DNA from: Verrucomicrobiaceae bacterium
GTDB taxonomy: Bacteria; Verrucomicrobiota; Verrucomicrobiia; Verrucomicrobiales; Akkermansiaceae
Assembly (NCBI GenBank): GCA_027485995.1
Contig: JAIXPW010000015.1
Span: forward strand, 1-55,611
DNA length: 55,611 nt
Direction: 5' to 3'
The translations under genes and the position numbers were made by a program. How positions within the stretch are numbered: the first letter of the stretch is position 1; every line of letters begins with the position of its first letter. Below, piece by piece: positions 16,135-24,714 of this stretch. The notes beneath the pieces are model-generated. The model worked only from the letters and a program-made list of their open reading frames with translations, had not been told where the DNA came from and did not search any database.

Positions 16135-16611
16135 TCAGGCTTCCTCTTCTTCCTTGGTGTCGCCGGCGTCCACCGAGATCGTGAGCGTGGTGGTGACCTG
16201 CGGGTGCACGCGGACAGTGACCTCGCTCTTGCCGGACTTCTTGATCGGCTTCTCAAGCTCGATGGCGTGGCGGTCGATGACGATGCCAGCGGCTTCGAGT
16301 TCCTTGTGGATGTCGATGTTGGTGACGGAACCGAAGGCCTTGCCGCCCTGACCGGTGGAGAGGACGAACTTCGGCTTGATCTTGGAAATCTTGTTGGCGA
16401 GTTCCTGGGCGGCGGCGAGTTCCTCTGCTTCGCGGGCGGCGCGGGCGGTCTTCAGGGAAGCGACGTGGCGGAGGTTGGCCTTGGTGGCCTCGAATGCCTT
16501 GCCCTGTGGGACGAGGAAATTGCGGGCGTAACCGGCACGAACTTTAACAACATCGGCTTCAGCACCGAGGCCTTCGATTTTTTCGCGGAGAATGACTTGA
16601 GCGTTTGCCAT
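16135..16611 (-). CDS. rplI: 50S ribosomal protein L9
   Basis: 158 residues, full length for bL9. The N-terminal rRNA-binding domain (ANAQVILREKIEGLGAEADVVKVRAGYARNFLVPQGKA) is joined by a long helix to the C-terminal domain (FGSVTNIDIHKELEAAGI, VTVRVHPQVTTTLTISV). I chose the ATG at 16611; the upstream in-frame extension looks non-coding. The usual partners rpsF, rpsR and ssb are not adjacent. Ends in an acidic tail (TKEEEEA) and a terminator. Confidence 0.97.
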   Translation of the reverse strand: MANAQVILREKIEGLGAEADVVKVRAGYARNFLVPQGKAFEATKANLRHVASLKTARAAREAEELAAAQELANKISKIKPKFVLSTGQGGKAFGSVTNIDIHKELEAAGIVIDRHAIELEKPIKKSGKSEVTVRVHPQVTTTLTISVDAGDTKEEEEA

Positions 16612-16770
16612 GGGAGTTCGTGGAACGTTTGTGGGGGCGGGGAAATAGTCATCGTGGCAGGGGGAGTCAAGGAGAATGAACCACATCCTGCATTCGAGGG
16701 GGATTTTTCGGGAAATTCGGGGATCATCGGCCTTTTCGGGGGAGCCGGGATCGTTAAGGAGTGCTCGTCG

Positions 16771-16800
16771 GTCCTATCCGACCTATGGGACTCATCAGAC
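16771..16800. repeat. Weak 7-nt-periodic stretch
   Basis: A CCTAT/GGACTCAT-type sequence with approximate 7-nt spacing, upstream of the GH43 gene. It is more diverged than the other arrays, so I give it lower confidence. Confidence 0.45.
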
Positions 16801-16820
16801 TTACATTTGCTAGAAAGCCC

Positions 16821-17783
16821 ATGCCCAGCCCCCTCCTCCATGCCGTCCTTTTCCTGCTGCTGGCCATTTCCGCCCGCGCCGGAAAGGTCCACGATCCGTC
16901 CTCCATCGTCCGCTGCGGCAAGGATTCCTGGTATTTCAGCACCGGCCAAGGCATCAAGTCCGCCCACTCACCGGACTTGCTGACCTGGACCGACGGCCCG
17001 CCGGTTTTCAAAACCTTCCCAGCCTGGCACGCCGAGCTGGTCCCGGGAAACAAGGGTCATCTCTGGGCTCCGGAGGTCATTTCCCGCAACGGCCGCTACT
17101 GGCTCTACTATTCCGTCTCGACCTTCGGGAAAAACGTTTCGGCCATCGGCCTGGCCTCCTCCCCCACCCTCGATCCGGCGGCGAAAGACTTCGGCTGGAA
17201 GGACGAGGGCATGGTCATTCGCTCTCAGCTCTCGGATTCCTTCAATGCGATCGATCCCGCTGTGGTCAGCACCCCCGACGGCCATCTCTGGATGACTTTC
17301 GGGTCGTTCTGGAGCGGCATCCAACTGGTCGAGCTCGATCCGAAGACCGGCCTCCTCAAAATGGACGCGAAGCCGAAGCAGATCGCGTGGAATGAGGAAA
17401 AGCAGCAGATCGAAGCCCCCGCGATCGAACTCCGTGGCGGCTACCACTACCTCTTCGTCAACTGGGGCCTCTGCTGCCGTGGCACCAACAGCACCTACGA
17501 GATCCGCGTCGGCCGCAGCAAGTCGATCACCGGGCCCTACCTCGACCGCAACGGTCGCGACCTTTCCACCGGCGGTGGCTCGCTGTTCGTGAAAAGAGAG
17601 GGCGACCTCATCGGCCCGGGGCACTTCTCGACGATCGAGGGATTTCCCCATAGCCGCTTCGCCTTCCACTACTACGATGGCAAGGCCTTCGGGCAGTCGA
17701 AGCTCGGGATCCGCGAGCTGACGTGGACGAAGGACGGCTGGCCCGAAGCCGGAAGCTGGATCCTGCCGGCTTCACCGAAATGA
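16821..17783 (+). CDS. Glycoside hydrolase family 43, arabinan endo-1,5-alpha-arabinanase type
   Basis: 320 residues with a signal peptide (MPSPLLHAVLFLLLAISARA). Five-bladed beta-propeller pattern; the GH43 catalytic residues are visible as D in VHDPSSIV, D in NAIDPAVV and E in QQIEAPAIEL. GNKGHLWAPEV, GHLWMTFGSFWSGI and NWGLCCRGTNSTYEIRVGRS are typical of arabinanases. Probably acts on pectic arabinan in the periplasm or outside. Start at 16821; upstream codons look non-coding. First of a plus-strand run with a sulfatase (38 bp later) and a DUF2264 protein, so likely a polysaccharide-degradation operon. Confidence 0.93.
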   Translation: MPSPLLHAVLFLLLAISARAGKVHDPSSIVRCGKDSWYFSTGQGIKSAHSPDLLTWTDGPPVFKTFPAWHAELVPGNKGHLWAPEVISRNGRYWLYYSVSTFGKNVSAIGLASSPTLDPAAKDFGWKDEGMVIRSQLSDSFNAIDPAVVSTPDGHLWMTFGSFWSGIQLVELDPKTGLLKMDAKPKQIAWNEEKQQIEAPAIELRGGYHYLFVNWGLCCRGTNSTYEIRVGRSKSITGPYLDRNGRDLSTGGGSLFVKREGDLIGPGHFSTIEGFPHSRFAFHYYDGKAFGQSKLGIRELTWTKDGWPEAGSWILPASPK

Positions 17784-17821
17784 GGTAGCATGTTTCACCG
17801 AACGCCATCGTAGTCTCCGCC

Positions 17822-19159
17822 ATGCGCCTGTTGCTCGCCCTATTTCTAACAGCCACCGCGTTCGCCGCGCCCAAGCCGAACATCGTCTTCCTGCTCGCAG
17901 ATGACCTCGGCTACGGCGACCTCGGCTGTTATGGTCAGAAAAAGATCAAGACCCCGAGCATCGACAAGCTCGCCACCCAGGGCCTGCGCTTCACGAGCTG
18001 CTACTCCGGAAACACCGTTTGCGCGCCCTCTCGCTGCGTGCTTTACACCGGTCGCGATGCCGGCCACGCCCGCATCCGCGGGAACTTCGCCCGAGCCGGC
18101 GGACTCCCCGGCCCAAAGGTCGGCCAGACCGTCCACCGCGCCAATCTGCTCGCCGAGGATACCACCGTCGCTGCCGTGCTTTCGAAAAGCGGCTACCGCA
18201 CCGCCCTGGTCAACAAGTGGCACCTCGACGGATTCGATCCCAAGGCCGGTCCGCTCGATCGAGGCTTCGACGAGTTCAAGGGCTGGCTCGTCAGCGCCCC
18301 CAACACCTATGCCTCCGCCTACTGGCCCACGCAGCGCTTCGACCAGCGCAACCTGAAGGACGTCCCAGGCAACCTCGGCGGAAAACACGGCAGCCACAAC
18401 ACCACTCTAACAGTTGATGAGGCGATCGGCTTTCTCGATCAACCGAAGACCGAGCCCTTCCTCCTCGTCGTCGCCTTCAGCGCCCCGCACGACCCCTGGG
18501 AGCCGCCCAATCAGGGGGCTTATGCATCGGAAAGCTGGACCGATCCCCAGAAAAGCTACGCCGCCCTCACCACCCACCTCGACACCGAGGTCGGCCGCTT
18601 CCTTTCCCATCTCGACTCGAAGGGCCTCGACGAAAACACCGTCGTCTTCTTCGCCTCCGACAACGGGGCCGCCCAATCCGCACCTCGTGAATTCTTCAAC
18701 TCCTGCGCCGGGCTCCGCGGCTGCAAGGGCGACCTCTATGAAGGCGGCATCCGCGTGCCGATGATCGTCCGCTGGCCCGGACAGGTCCAGACGGGAAAAA
18801 CCTCGGACGCCGTCTGGTCCTTCGTCGACTTCATGCCCACCGCGCTTGAGATGGCGGAGGCCGAGTATGATGGCGATCTCGACGGCTCCAGCGTGCTCGA
18901 CTTGATCAAGTCCGGCAACCCGCGCGAAAGGGACCGGCTTTACTACTGGGAGTTTCCGGAAAAGGAGCTCACCCAGGCCGCGCGCGAAGGAAAGTGGAAG
19001 GTCGTCCGCCCCGCGAAAAACGCCCCTTTGGAGCTCTACGATCTTTCCGCAGATCCGAATGAATCCAAGGACGTCGCCAAGGACCATCCGGAACTCATCG
19101 CCCATTTCGAAGATGAAATGAAAGCCCACCGCGAGGCATCGGAATACTGGCCGGACTGA
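17822..19159 (+). CDS. Exported sulfatase (type I arylsulfatase family)
   Basis: 445 residues with a signal peptide (MRLLLALFLTATAFA). The metal site is in NIVFLLADDLGYGDLGCYG. The sulfatase signature CAPSR within TVCAPSRCVLYTGR supplies the cysteine that must be converted to formylglycine by a maturase encoded elsewhere. Further motifs are VNKWHL, AFSAPHDPW and FFASDNGA. It probably removes sulfate from a sulfated polysaccharide, in line with its GH43 and DUF2264 neighbours. It carries two copies of the octamer TCTAACAG (17845, 18406), both read as CTA-ACA. Confidence 0.95.
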   Translation: MRLLLALFLTATAFAAPKPNIVFLLADDLGYGDLGCYGQKKIKTPSIDKLATQGLRFTSCYSGNTVCAPSRCVLYTGRDAGHARIRGNFARAGGLPGPKVGQTVHRANLLAEDTTVAAVLSKSGYRTALVNKWHLDGFDPKAGPLDRGFDEFKGWLVSAPNTYASAYWPTQRFDQRNLKDVPGNLGGKHGSHNTTLTVDEAIGFLDQPKTEPFLLVVAFSAPHDPWEPPNQGAYASESWTDPQKSYAALTTHLDTEVGRFLSHLDSKGLDENTVVFFASDNGAAQSAPREFFNSCAGLRGCKGDLYEGGIRVPMIVRWPGQVQTGKTSDAVWSFVDFMPTALEMAEAEYDGDLDGSSVLDLIKSGNPRERDRLYYWEFPEKELTQAAREGKWKVVRPAKNAPLELYDLSADPNESKDVAKDHPELIAHFEDEMKAHREASEYWPD

Positions 19160-19221
19160 AATCCGGCTCCATTTCCCGAAGTCCTTAAATTCAGCAGTAG
19201 ATCCATCGTCCTCTGGAACGT

Positions 19222-20421
19222 ATGAATCCAGTCATGCGATTTTTCCCGCTGCTCTTCGCTCTGTTGATTCCCCTCCACGCGCAGACCGGGGCCTCCGATC
19301 GCGACTATGCCGTGAAGACCCTCGATCGCATCGCACGGCCCGTCATCCAGTCGCTGGCCGAGGGGAAGTTGAAGGAGAAGCTTCCACTCGGAAAAGGCGA
19401 GGAATCGCGGAAGCCCTACACTTATCTTGAAGCCTATGGTCGCACGCTGTCCGGCATCGCACCCTGGCTCGCGCTCGGCCCCGATTCGACTGCCGAGGGA
19501 AAACTCCGCGCGAAGTACATCGAGCTTTCCCGCAAGGCCCTCGTCAACGCCACCGACCCGAAGTCGCCCGACTTCATGAACTTCACCACCGGCGGCCAGC
19601 CTCTCGTGGACGCCGCCTTTCTCTCACTCGGCTTGCTGCGTGCTCCGGATCAACTTTGGACGCCTCTAACAGCCGAGCAGAAAACCAACGTCGTCGCCGC
19701 CCTGAAGTCCACCCGCGTTCTCAAGCCCGGCGAGAACAACTGGCTGCTCTTCACCGCCCTCGTCGAGTCCGCCTTGTGGCAGTTCACCGGCGAATGCGAA
19801 ATGCCCGGCATTGAGAAAGCCATCAGCCGCCACGAGGAATGGTATGTCGGCGATGGCACCTATGGAGATGGCCCCAACTACCATTGGGACTATTACAACA
19901 GCTTCGTCATTCAGCCCGCCCTCATCGAGGTGCTCAAGGTCTGCAAGGCCAAGGGCTCGCCACTCGGTGACAAGCTCCCCACCATCCTCGCCCGCGCCCA
20001 GCGTTACGCCGAGGTCCAGGAGCGGCTCATTTCCCCGGAGGGAACCTTCCCCGTCGTCGGTCGCTCTAGTGCCTATCGCTTCGGAGCCTTTCAAACCCTC
20101 TCCGTCATCGCCCTTCGCCATGAACTGCCGAAGAGCGTCGAACCCGCCGCCGTCCGCTGCGGGCTCAATGCCGTCGTCCGCCGCATGATCGAGGCCCCGG
20201 GAACCTTCGATGCCCAAGGCTGGCTGCGGGTTGGAGTCGCCGGCTACCAGCCCGACGTGAAGGAAGCCTACATCTCCACCGGCAGCCTCTACCTCTGCCT
20301 CAACGGACTCCTCCACCTCGGCCTCCCCGCCAACGATCCCCTCTGGACCGATCCGCCAATGGGCTGGACCCAGAGGCGGCTCTGGGCCGGGGAAAACGTG
20401 CCTTCGGATCATGCGAAGTGA
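19222..20421 (+). CDS. Exported DUF2264 protein, putative carbohydrate-active enzyme
   Basis: 399 residues with a signal peptide (ending LIPLHAQ). The DUF2264 pattern is clear: YTYLEAYGRTLSGIAPWL, PLVDAAFLSLGLLRAP, NNWLLFTALVESAL and WYVGDGTYGDGPNYHWDYYNSFVI. The fold is expected to be an alpha/alpha toroid as in polysaccharide lyases and unsaturated glycosyl hydrolases. The activity is unproven, but family members usually sit in polysaccharide loci, as here after GH43 and a sulfatase (62 bp gap). Holds one octamer copy (19665). Confidence 0.88.
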   Translation: MNPVMRFFPLLFALLIPLHAQTGASDRDYAVKTLDRIARPVIQSLAEGKLKEKLPLGKGEESRKPYTYLEAYGRTLSGIAPWLALGPDSTAEGKLRAKYIELSRKALVNATDPKSPDFMNFTTGGQPLVDAAFLSLGLLRAPDQLWTPLTAEQKTNVVAALKSTRVLKPGENNWLLFTALVESALWQFTGECEMPGIEKAISRHEEWYVGDGTYGDGPNYHWDYYNSFVIQPALIEVLKVCKAKGSPLGDKLPTILARAQRYAEVQERLISPEGTFPVVGRSSAYRFGAFQTLSVIALRHELPKSVEPAAVRCGLNAVVRRMIEAPGTFDAQGWLRVGVAGYQPDVKEAYISTGSLYLCLNGLLHLGLPANDPLWTDPPMGWTQRRLWAGENVPSDHAK

Positions 20422-20436
20422 GAAACCGACCCTCCC

Positions 20437-20844
20437 GTGAGAAAAGCGAACCTCATCCTCATCTCCATGCTCCTCGTCAGCGTGATCGTGAACCTGCTCT
20501 TCTGGAATGAAAATACACGTCTCAGCAAGCTCCTCGGTCAATCGGCCAACAGGCCCGATGCACTTGAAGGACAGTTTTTCATCCAGTCGGAGTTCAGTGC
20601 CGTCGACGCCTCAACAGGCGATCCCATTCCTGAGCTGAAATGGGTGGGAGCCTCTGGAACTGGCGACAGGTCCATTTCAGCGGTCTTGAATCAGGAAGGA
20701 CACCTGTTCATCTTCGGACATTCATCCACTCCAATTGATATCAATATTGGGGCCGACGGGTTCGAGACTCAAGAGTTCCAGCTCACGAAACTGAGCCCGA
20801 AATTGATCCCGATGAAAATGAAGAAGTCGCTGCAGCCACACTGA
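20437..20844 (+). CDS. Small membrane-anchored protein with beta-sandwich-like domain
   Basis: 135 residues from a GTG start 15 bp after the DUF2264 stop. One N-terminal helix (LILISMLLVSVIVNLLFW) is followed by a segment like carboxypeptidase-regulatory domains (VDASTGDPIPELKWVGASG, GADGFETQEFQLT). I do not recognise a specific family. The close spacing suggests co-transcription with the polysaccharide genes. Confidence 0.6.
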   Translation: MRKANLILISMLLVSVIVNLLFWNENTRLSKLLGQSANRPDALEGQFFIQSEFSAVDASTGDPIPELKWVGASGTGDRSISAVLNQEGHLFIFGHSSTPIDINIGADGFETQEFQLTKLSPKLIPMKMKKSLQPH

Positions 20845-20885
20845 CCCGACAAGTCGTGTGTCCGGAACGTTTTGAGAACTCCCCC

Positions 20886-21365
20886 ATGCCTTCCTCTCCC
20901 CGCCCGCTCCGGAAACTCAAGGCCGGACTCGATGCCACGGCGGACTACGACCTGTGGCTCGCTCCTTTCGACAAGAAGTCACAGGCCTTCTGGGCCGCCG
21001 ATTGCGCGGAGCATGTGCTGATCCATTTCGAGTCCGTTCATCCGAATGATGACCGACCTCGTAAAGCCATCGACGCCGCCCGTCGATGGGCCCGTGGTGA
21101 GACCAACATGATGCCGGCACGCGCCGCAGCGGTGGCCACCCATGCCGCGGCCCGCGACTCGGATCACCCGGCCGCCGTCGCCGCTGCCCGTGCAGCAGGT
21201 CATGCCGCCGCTACGGCCCATTCGATCCGACACGCCCGGGGGGCGGCGGCCTATGCGATCGTTTCCGCCATGAATGCAAGATTGCTGGAAGACCCGATTG
21301 CGGCATCGGATTCGGAACGGTCGTGGCAACTGGATCGACTGCGGAACCGGGATCGCACGACCTGA
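20886..21365 (+). CDS. Putative Imm-5-like domain protein
   Basis: 159 residues, rich in alanine and histidine. The pattern WAADCAEHVLIHFE, PNDDRPRKAIDAARRWARGE, then repeated AA.HAAAR/AARAAGHAAATAH and GAAAYAI matches the Imm-5-like family, first named for predicted immunity proteins but widespread outside toxin loci. No toxin gene is adjacent. Probably cytoplasmic and all-helical. The ATG at 20886 gives the family N-terminus. Confidence 0.75.
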   Translation: MPSSPRPLRKLKAGLDATADYDLWLAPFDKKSQAFWAADCAEHVLIHFESVHPNDDRPRKAIDAARRWARGETNMMPARAAAVATHAAARDSDHPAAVAAARAAGHAAATAHSIRHARGAAAYAIVSAMNARLLEDPIAASDSERSWQLDRLRNRDRTT

Positions 21366-21409
21366 ATCGCTCTCCGAACTACCACTGGCAAAGCCATGGG
21401 GCTGCTGTC

Positions 21410-23956
21410 ATGCTCGGGCAAGTGACTTGCTTGCGCTCCATCGCCCTGATGTTTTTCCCCACCGTGACCCTGGCGGTGGCACAAGAGAGCCAGCCCGTCT
21501 TCAGTTCGATCCTCTATCAGCCCTACTCCCCGGATGCGCACACGCTTCATCTGTGGCACCTGGACGAGAAATCACCACCGTTTCAGGACGAGGCAGGACA
21601 AGGACCCCCATTGCGTGGCCTTCTGAATCTCGCAGCTCCGGAGGTCACCTCACTTCCCGGTCTCGGCACCGGGATTTCCTTCCACTTCAACGTCGGAGGC
21701 ACCCCGCGTTTGTCCGACCTTCAAGGGGCCATCCTGCTTGCAACACCCAGCCTTCATAACGGCGGCGGTGACAACGTCGAGCCGCCATTCCCCTATTTCG
21801 GCAAGGACGGAGCCTTCACCTACGAGGCCATGGTGAAGCTCGACATTCCCCCATCCAGCGCCGGCGGCATCGCCCTCGGCCTGATTTCCATGGACGGCGA
21901 TGGCAGCGATCGGGTGTTCAATTTCCGGATCGAACGCGATGGCTTCCTCGCCTTCATTCCACTGCCCCACTCGGGCTCGGCCGGAGGCGCTCTCGCCACC
22001 ATTCCGACCAGTGGTCCTGATGCCATCGATGCGACCCATTGGTTTCATGTTGCCGTCACCTACGACGGCAACGCAGGTGTCACCAACAACCTCAAACTCT
22101 ACTGGACCCGGGTGGACGGGAAACCCAGGCCGGCGAACCTGATCGGCCGCGGCACGCTTTCCAATGACCTGAATGGCATGCTCGGCGACTTCGCCATAGG
22201 CAACGAGGCCCGCAGTTTCGACGGAAACGCCGAGGCCGAGCCCTTTCCCGGCATCATTGACGAAGTCCGCATCAGCGACATCGCCCGCTCGCCGGATGAC
22301 TTTTTCTTCGTGCCCGCGAAGCCGCAGACCGGCAGCGATCCAGCCTCGCAGCCTCCCTCAGCAAGCTCCAGGAACTCCCTTTCCCTGACCGGCATCCTGA
22401 TCGACAACCAGGCGGTGATCGTGCCGAAAACCAAGGAGATCATCGTACCACCCGGACTGCACCGGCTCGACTTTGATTTCGGCTATCCAGTGGACCGTCT
22501 AACAGGTCCCATCACGCTGCGCTGCCAGCTCGAAGGCGTGGATGAGCGCTGGCAGGAAACAGGTCGCGGCATGGCCCTGTCCTATCAGGTCCTCGGAGCA
22601 GATGGAGAAGTGCTCTCCCAGGCCCAGTTCGCGGCTCTCGGACGCAGCCTCGACTGGGAAACCAGCCTCGAGGATGCGGCCATGACCCACCGCCGTGAGC
22701 CGATCTTCATTCCTGCCGGGGCTACATCCCTGCGGCTCGTCCTCGGGTCCGGCTCACCTGACACCACCGGGTTCTTTGAGATCGACAACCTCTCCATCGT
22801 CGATGCGTCCAACCCTGCAAGCCCGCTCGAACTCTGGTCGAACGGAGATTTCTCCAGCGGTGAAAACTTCGGCTCACCGGCCGGGGTTCCCTCGGAATGG
22901 CATCGTGGAGGCACCGATCCCGCCATCGCGCGGCTCATCACCAACAAGACCGCCCCATCCATCGGACTGGTCGATGGCGACCAGAACAAGCACGGCGAAT
23001 GGATCTCCACCCAGCCACTCCCATCCAACCTCTCCGGGAAAACCCTCATCCTCTCCTGGCAAGAGGCCTTCAACGTCATCGGCGGCAGCACTCACCGTGC
23101 GACCTATGTCAACGTTCCATCCGGAACCTATCTCTTTCGCGCCATCGGAGCGTCCGGAGATGGCATCTCATCTCCAGACAGCATCCTTCTGAAAGTCACG
23201 ATCCGCACCGCGATCTCCGATCAACCCTGGTTCATGCCCACCATGGTCGGAGGAACCATCGCCCTGCTCTCCGCCTTGATCGTCACCAGCCTGCGCCAGC
23301 GTGAAAAACACAAACTCGACCGCCTTCGATATCAGAACGCGCTCGAACAGGACCGCAGCCGCATCGCGCGGGACATGCATGACGACCTCGGCACTCGCGT
23401 CACGGTCCTGAACCTCACCGCCTCGCTGGCGAACCAGTGCCTCGACACCGACCCATCGAGGTCGCGGCGGCATCTTGAAAAGATCACCACCTCGGCCCGT
23501 GATCTGGTCGTGGCCATGGACGACCTCGTCTGGGCCGTTGACCCCGCGAACGACACGCTCGACCACCTTGCCGCCCACCTCACCCGCATGGCCGGGGAAA
23601 TGTTCCGCGACACCCCGATCCGCTGCCGCATGAACATCCCGACCCTTTTGCCTCCCCTGCCGCTACATGCCGACCTCCGCCACCACCTCGCCCTCGCCAC
23701 CAAGGAGGCCCTGCACAATGTCCTCAAGTACGCCGGGCCCTGTGATGTGCGCCTTTCCCTGGGTTGGAACGGCAGCCGCTTGAAGATCACCATCGAGGAT
23801 GAAGGCGTGGGCTTCGATCCCGCCCTGACACCCCGTGGCAATGGCCTCAACAACCTCGACAGCCGCCTGCTCAAGCTCGGAGGCACCTGTGAAATTCTCG
23901 CTCGCCCCGGAGCGGGCGTTTGCATCAGCCTTCAATGCCCCCTGCCCTCTCTCTGA
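21410..23956 (+). CDS. Hybrid-type sensor histidine kinase with LamG ectodomain
   Basis: 848 residues from the ATG at 21410, which is followed by a signal-like helix; an in-frame ATG at 21323 is the alternative. A LamG/concanavalin-like domain (about 30-310: DAHTLHLWHLDE, DGAFTYEAMVKL, HWFHVAVTYDGN, GIIDEVRISDIARSPDDF) precedes a large beta-rich region with a carbohydrate-binding look (EIDNLSIVDASNPASPLELWSNGDF). One transmembrane helix (about 610-632) follows, then HisKA_3 dimerisation (RIARDMHDDLGTRV) and HATPase (KEALHNVLKYAG, EDEGVGFDP, GNGLNNLDSR). This is a NarX/DesK-class kinase that probably senses an external glycan. Its partner is the next gene, 17 bp away. Confidence 0.92.
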   Translation: MLGQVTCLRSIALMFFPTVTLAVAQESQPVFSSILYQPYSPDAHTLHLWHLDEKSPPFQDEAGQGPPLRGLLNLAAPEVTSLPGLGTGISFHFNVGGTPRLSDLQGAILLATPSLHNGGGDNVEPPFPYFGKDGAFTYEAMVKLDIPPSSAGGIALGLISMDGDGSDRVFNFRIERDGFLAFIPLPHSGSAGGALATIPTSGPDAIDATHWFHVAVTYDGNAGVTNNLKLYWTRVDGKPRPANLIGRGTLSNDLNGMLGDFAIGNEARSFDGNAEAEPFPGIIDEVRISDIARSPDDFFFVPAKPQTGSDPASQPPSASSRNSLSLTGILIDNQAVIVPKTKEIIVPPGLHRLDFDFGYPVDRLTGPITLRCQLEGVDERWQETGRGMALSYQVLGADGEVLSQAQFAALGRSLDWETSLEDAAMTHRREPIFIPAGATSLRLVLGSGSPDTTGFFEIDNLSIVDASNPASPLELWSNGDFSSGENFGSPAGVPSEWHRGGTDPAIARLITNKTAPSIGLVDGDQNKHGEWISTQPLPSNLSGKTLILSWQEAFNVIGGSTHRATYVNVPSGTYLFRAIGASGDGISSPDSILLKVTIRTAISDQPWFMPTMVGGTIALLSALIVTSLRQREKHKLDRLRYQNALEQDRSRIARDMHDDLGTRVTVLNLTASLANQCLDTDPSRSRRHLEKITTSARDLVVAMDDLVWAVDPANDTLDHLAAHLTRMAGEMFRDTPIRCRMNIPTLLPPLPLHADLRHHLALATKEALHNVLKYAGPCDVRLSLGWNGSRLKITIEDEGVGFDPALTPRGNGLNNLDSRLLKLGGTCEILARPGAGVCISLQCPLPSL

Positions 23957-23973
23957 AGTTCCTTCCCGACACG

Positions 23974-24609
23974 ATGTCCGAATCTCCCCACACCATCGCC
24001 CTCGTCGAGGACGACTCCGCCCTTCGTGAAACCTTGACCGAACTCCTGGCCACCAGCTCGCGATGGAAGTTGAGCGGCTCCTATCAGAACGCGGTCGAGG
24101 CCTTGCCCAGACTCCTCGCGGACCCACCCGAGGTCGTGCTGATGGACATCCAGATGCCCGGCATGTCCGGCATCGAGTGCGTCGCCAAGCTCAAGGCCTC
24201 CTGCCCCGACCTGCTGGTGCTGATGGTCACGGTTTATGACAACAACGATCGAGTCTTCGAAGCCCTGGCCGCCGGAGCCTCCGGTTACCTCCTGAAACGG
24301 GATGCCCCAACCCGCCTGCTCGAGTCACTCGACGACGTGCTCACCGGCGGCTCGCCGATGTCCAGCGCCATCGCCCGGAAAGTGGTTCAGTTTTTCCACA
24401 AGGAGCCTCCTTCGCCAAACCGCGATCTCCACCTCACTCCGCGCGAAACGCAGATCCTCGAGCTGCTGGTGAAGGGCTCGCTTTACAAGGAAATCGCCTG
24501 GGAACTCAACATCGGCATGGAAACCGTGCGCACCCATCTTCACAACATCTACACCAAGCTCCACGTCCGCACCCGCACGGAGGCGGTGGTGAAATACCTT
24601 GGACATTGA
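23974..24609 (+). CDS. LuxR/NarL-type response regulator
   Basis: 211 residues. The receiver domain has acidic residues in ALVEDDSALRE, the phosphoacceptor aspartate in VVLMDIQMPGMSG and lysine in GYLLKRDA. The C-terminal LuxR helix-turn-helix reads LTPRETQILELLVKGSLYKEIAWELNIGMETVRTHLHNIYTKL. Start at 23974 (MSESPHTIALVEDD). Cognate partner of the preceding histidine kinase; its targets may include the GH43/sulfatase genes upstream (inference from position). Confidence 0.96.
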   Translation: MSESPHTIALVEDDSALRETLTELLATSSRWKLSGSYQNAVEALPRLLADPPEVVLMDIQMPGMSGIECVAKLKASCPDLLVLMVTVYDNNDRVFEALAAGASGYLLKRDAPTRLLESLDDVLTGGSPMSSAIARKVVQFFHKEPPSPNRDLHLTPRETQILELLVKGSLYKEIAWELNIGMETVRTHLHNIYTKLHVRTRTEAVVKYLGH

Positions 24610-24714
24610 AGGATTCGGCAGCCTGGCGGAGTCTCGGCCTCATTCCCCTTGCCCTGTCCGCCCGGGCTCTTAGCATCCATCTCCTGCAAAGGCCCTGCGC
24701 GCCCGTTTCCGCCC

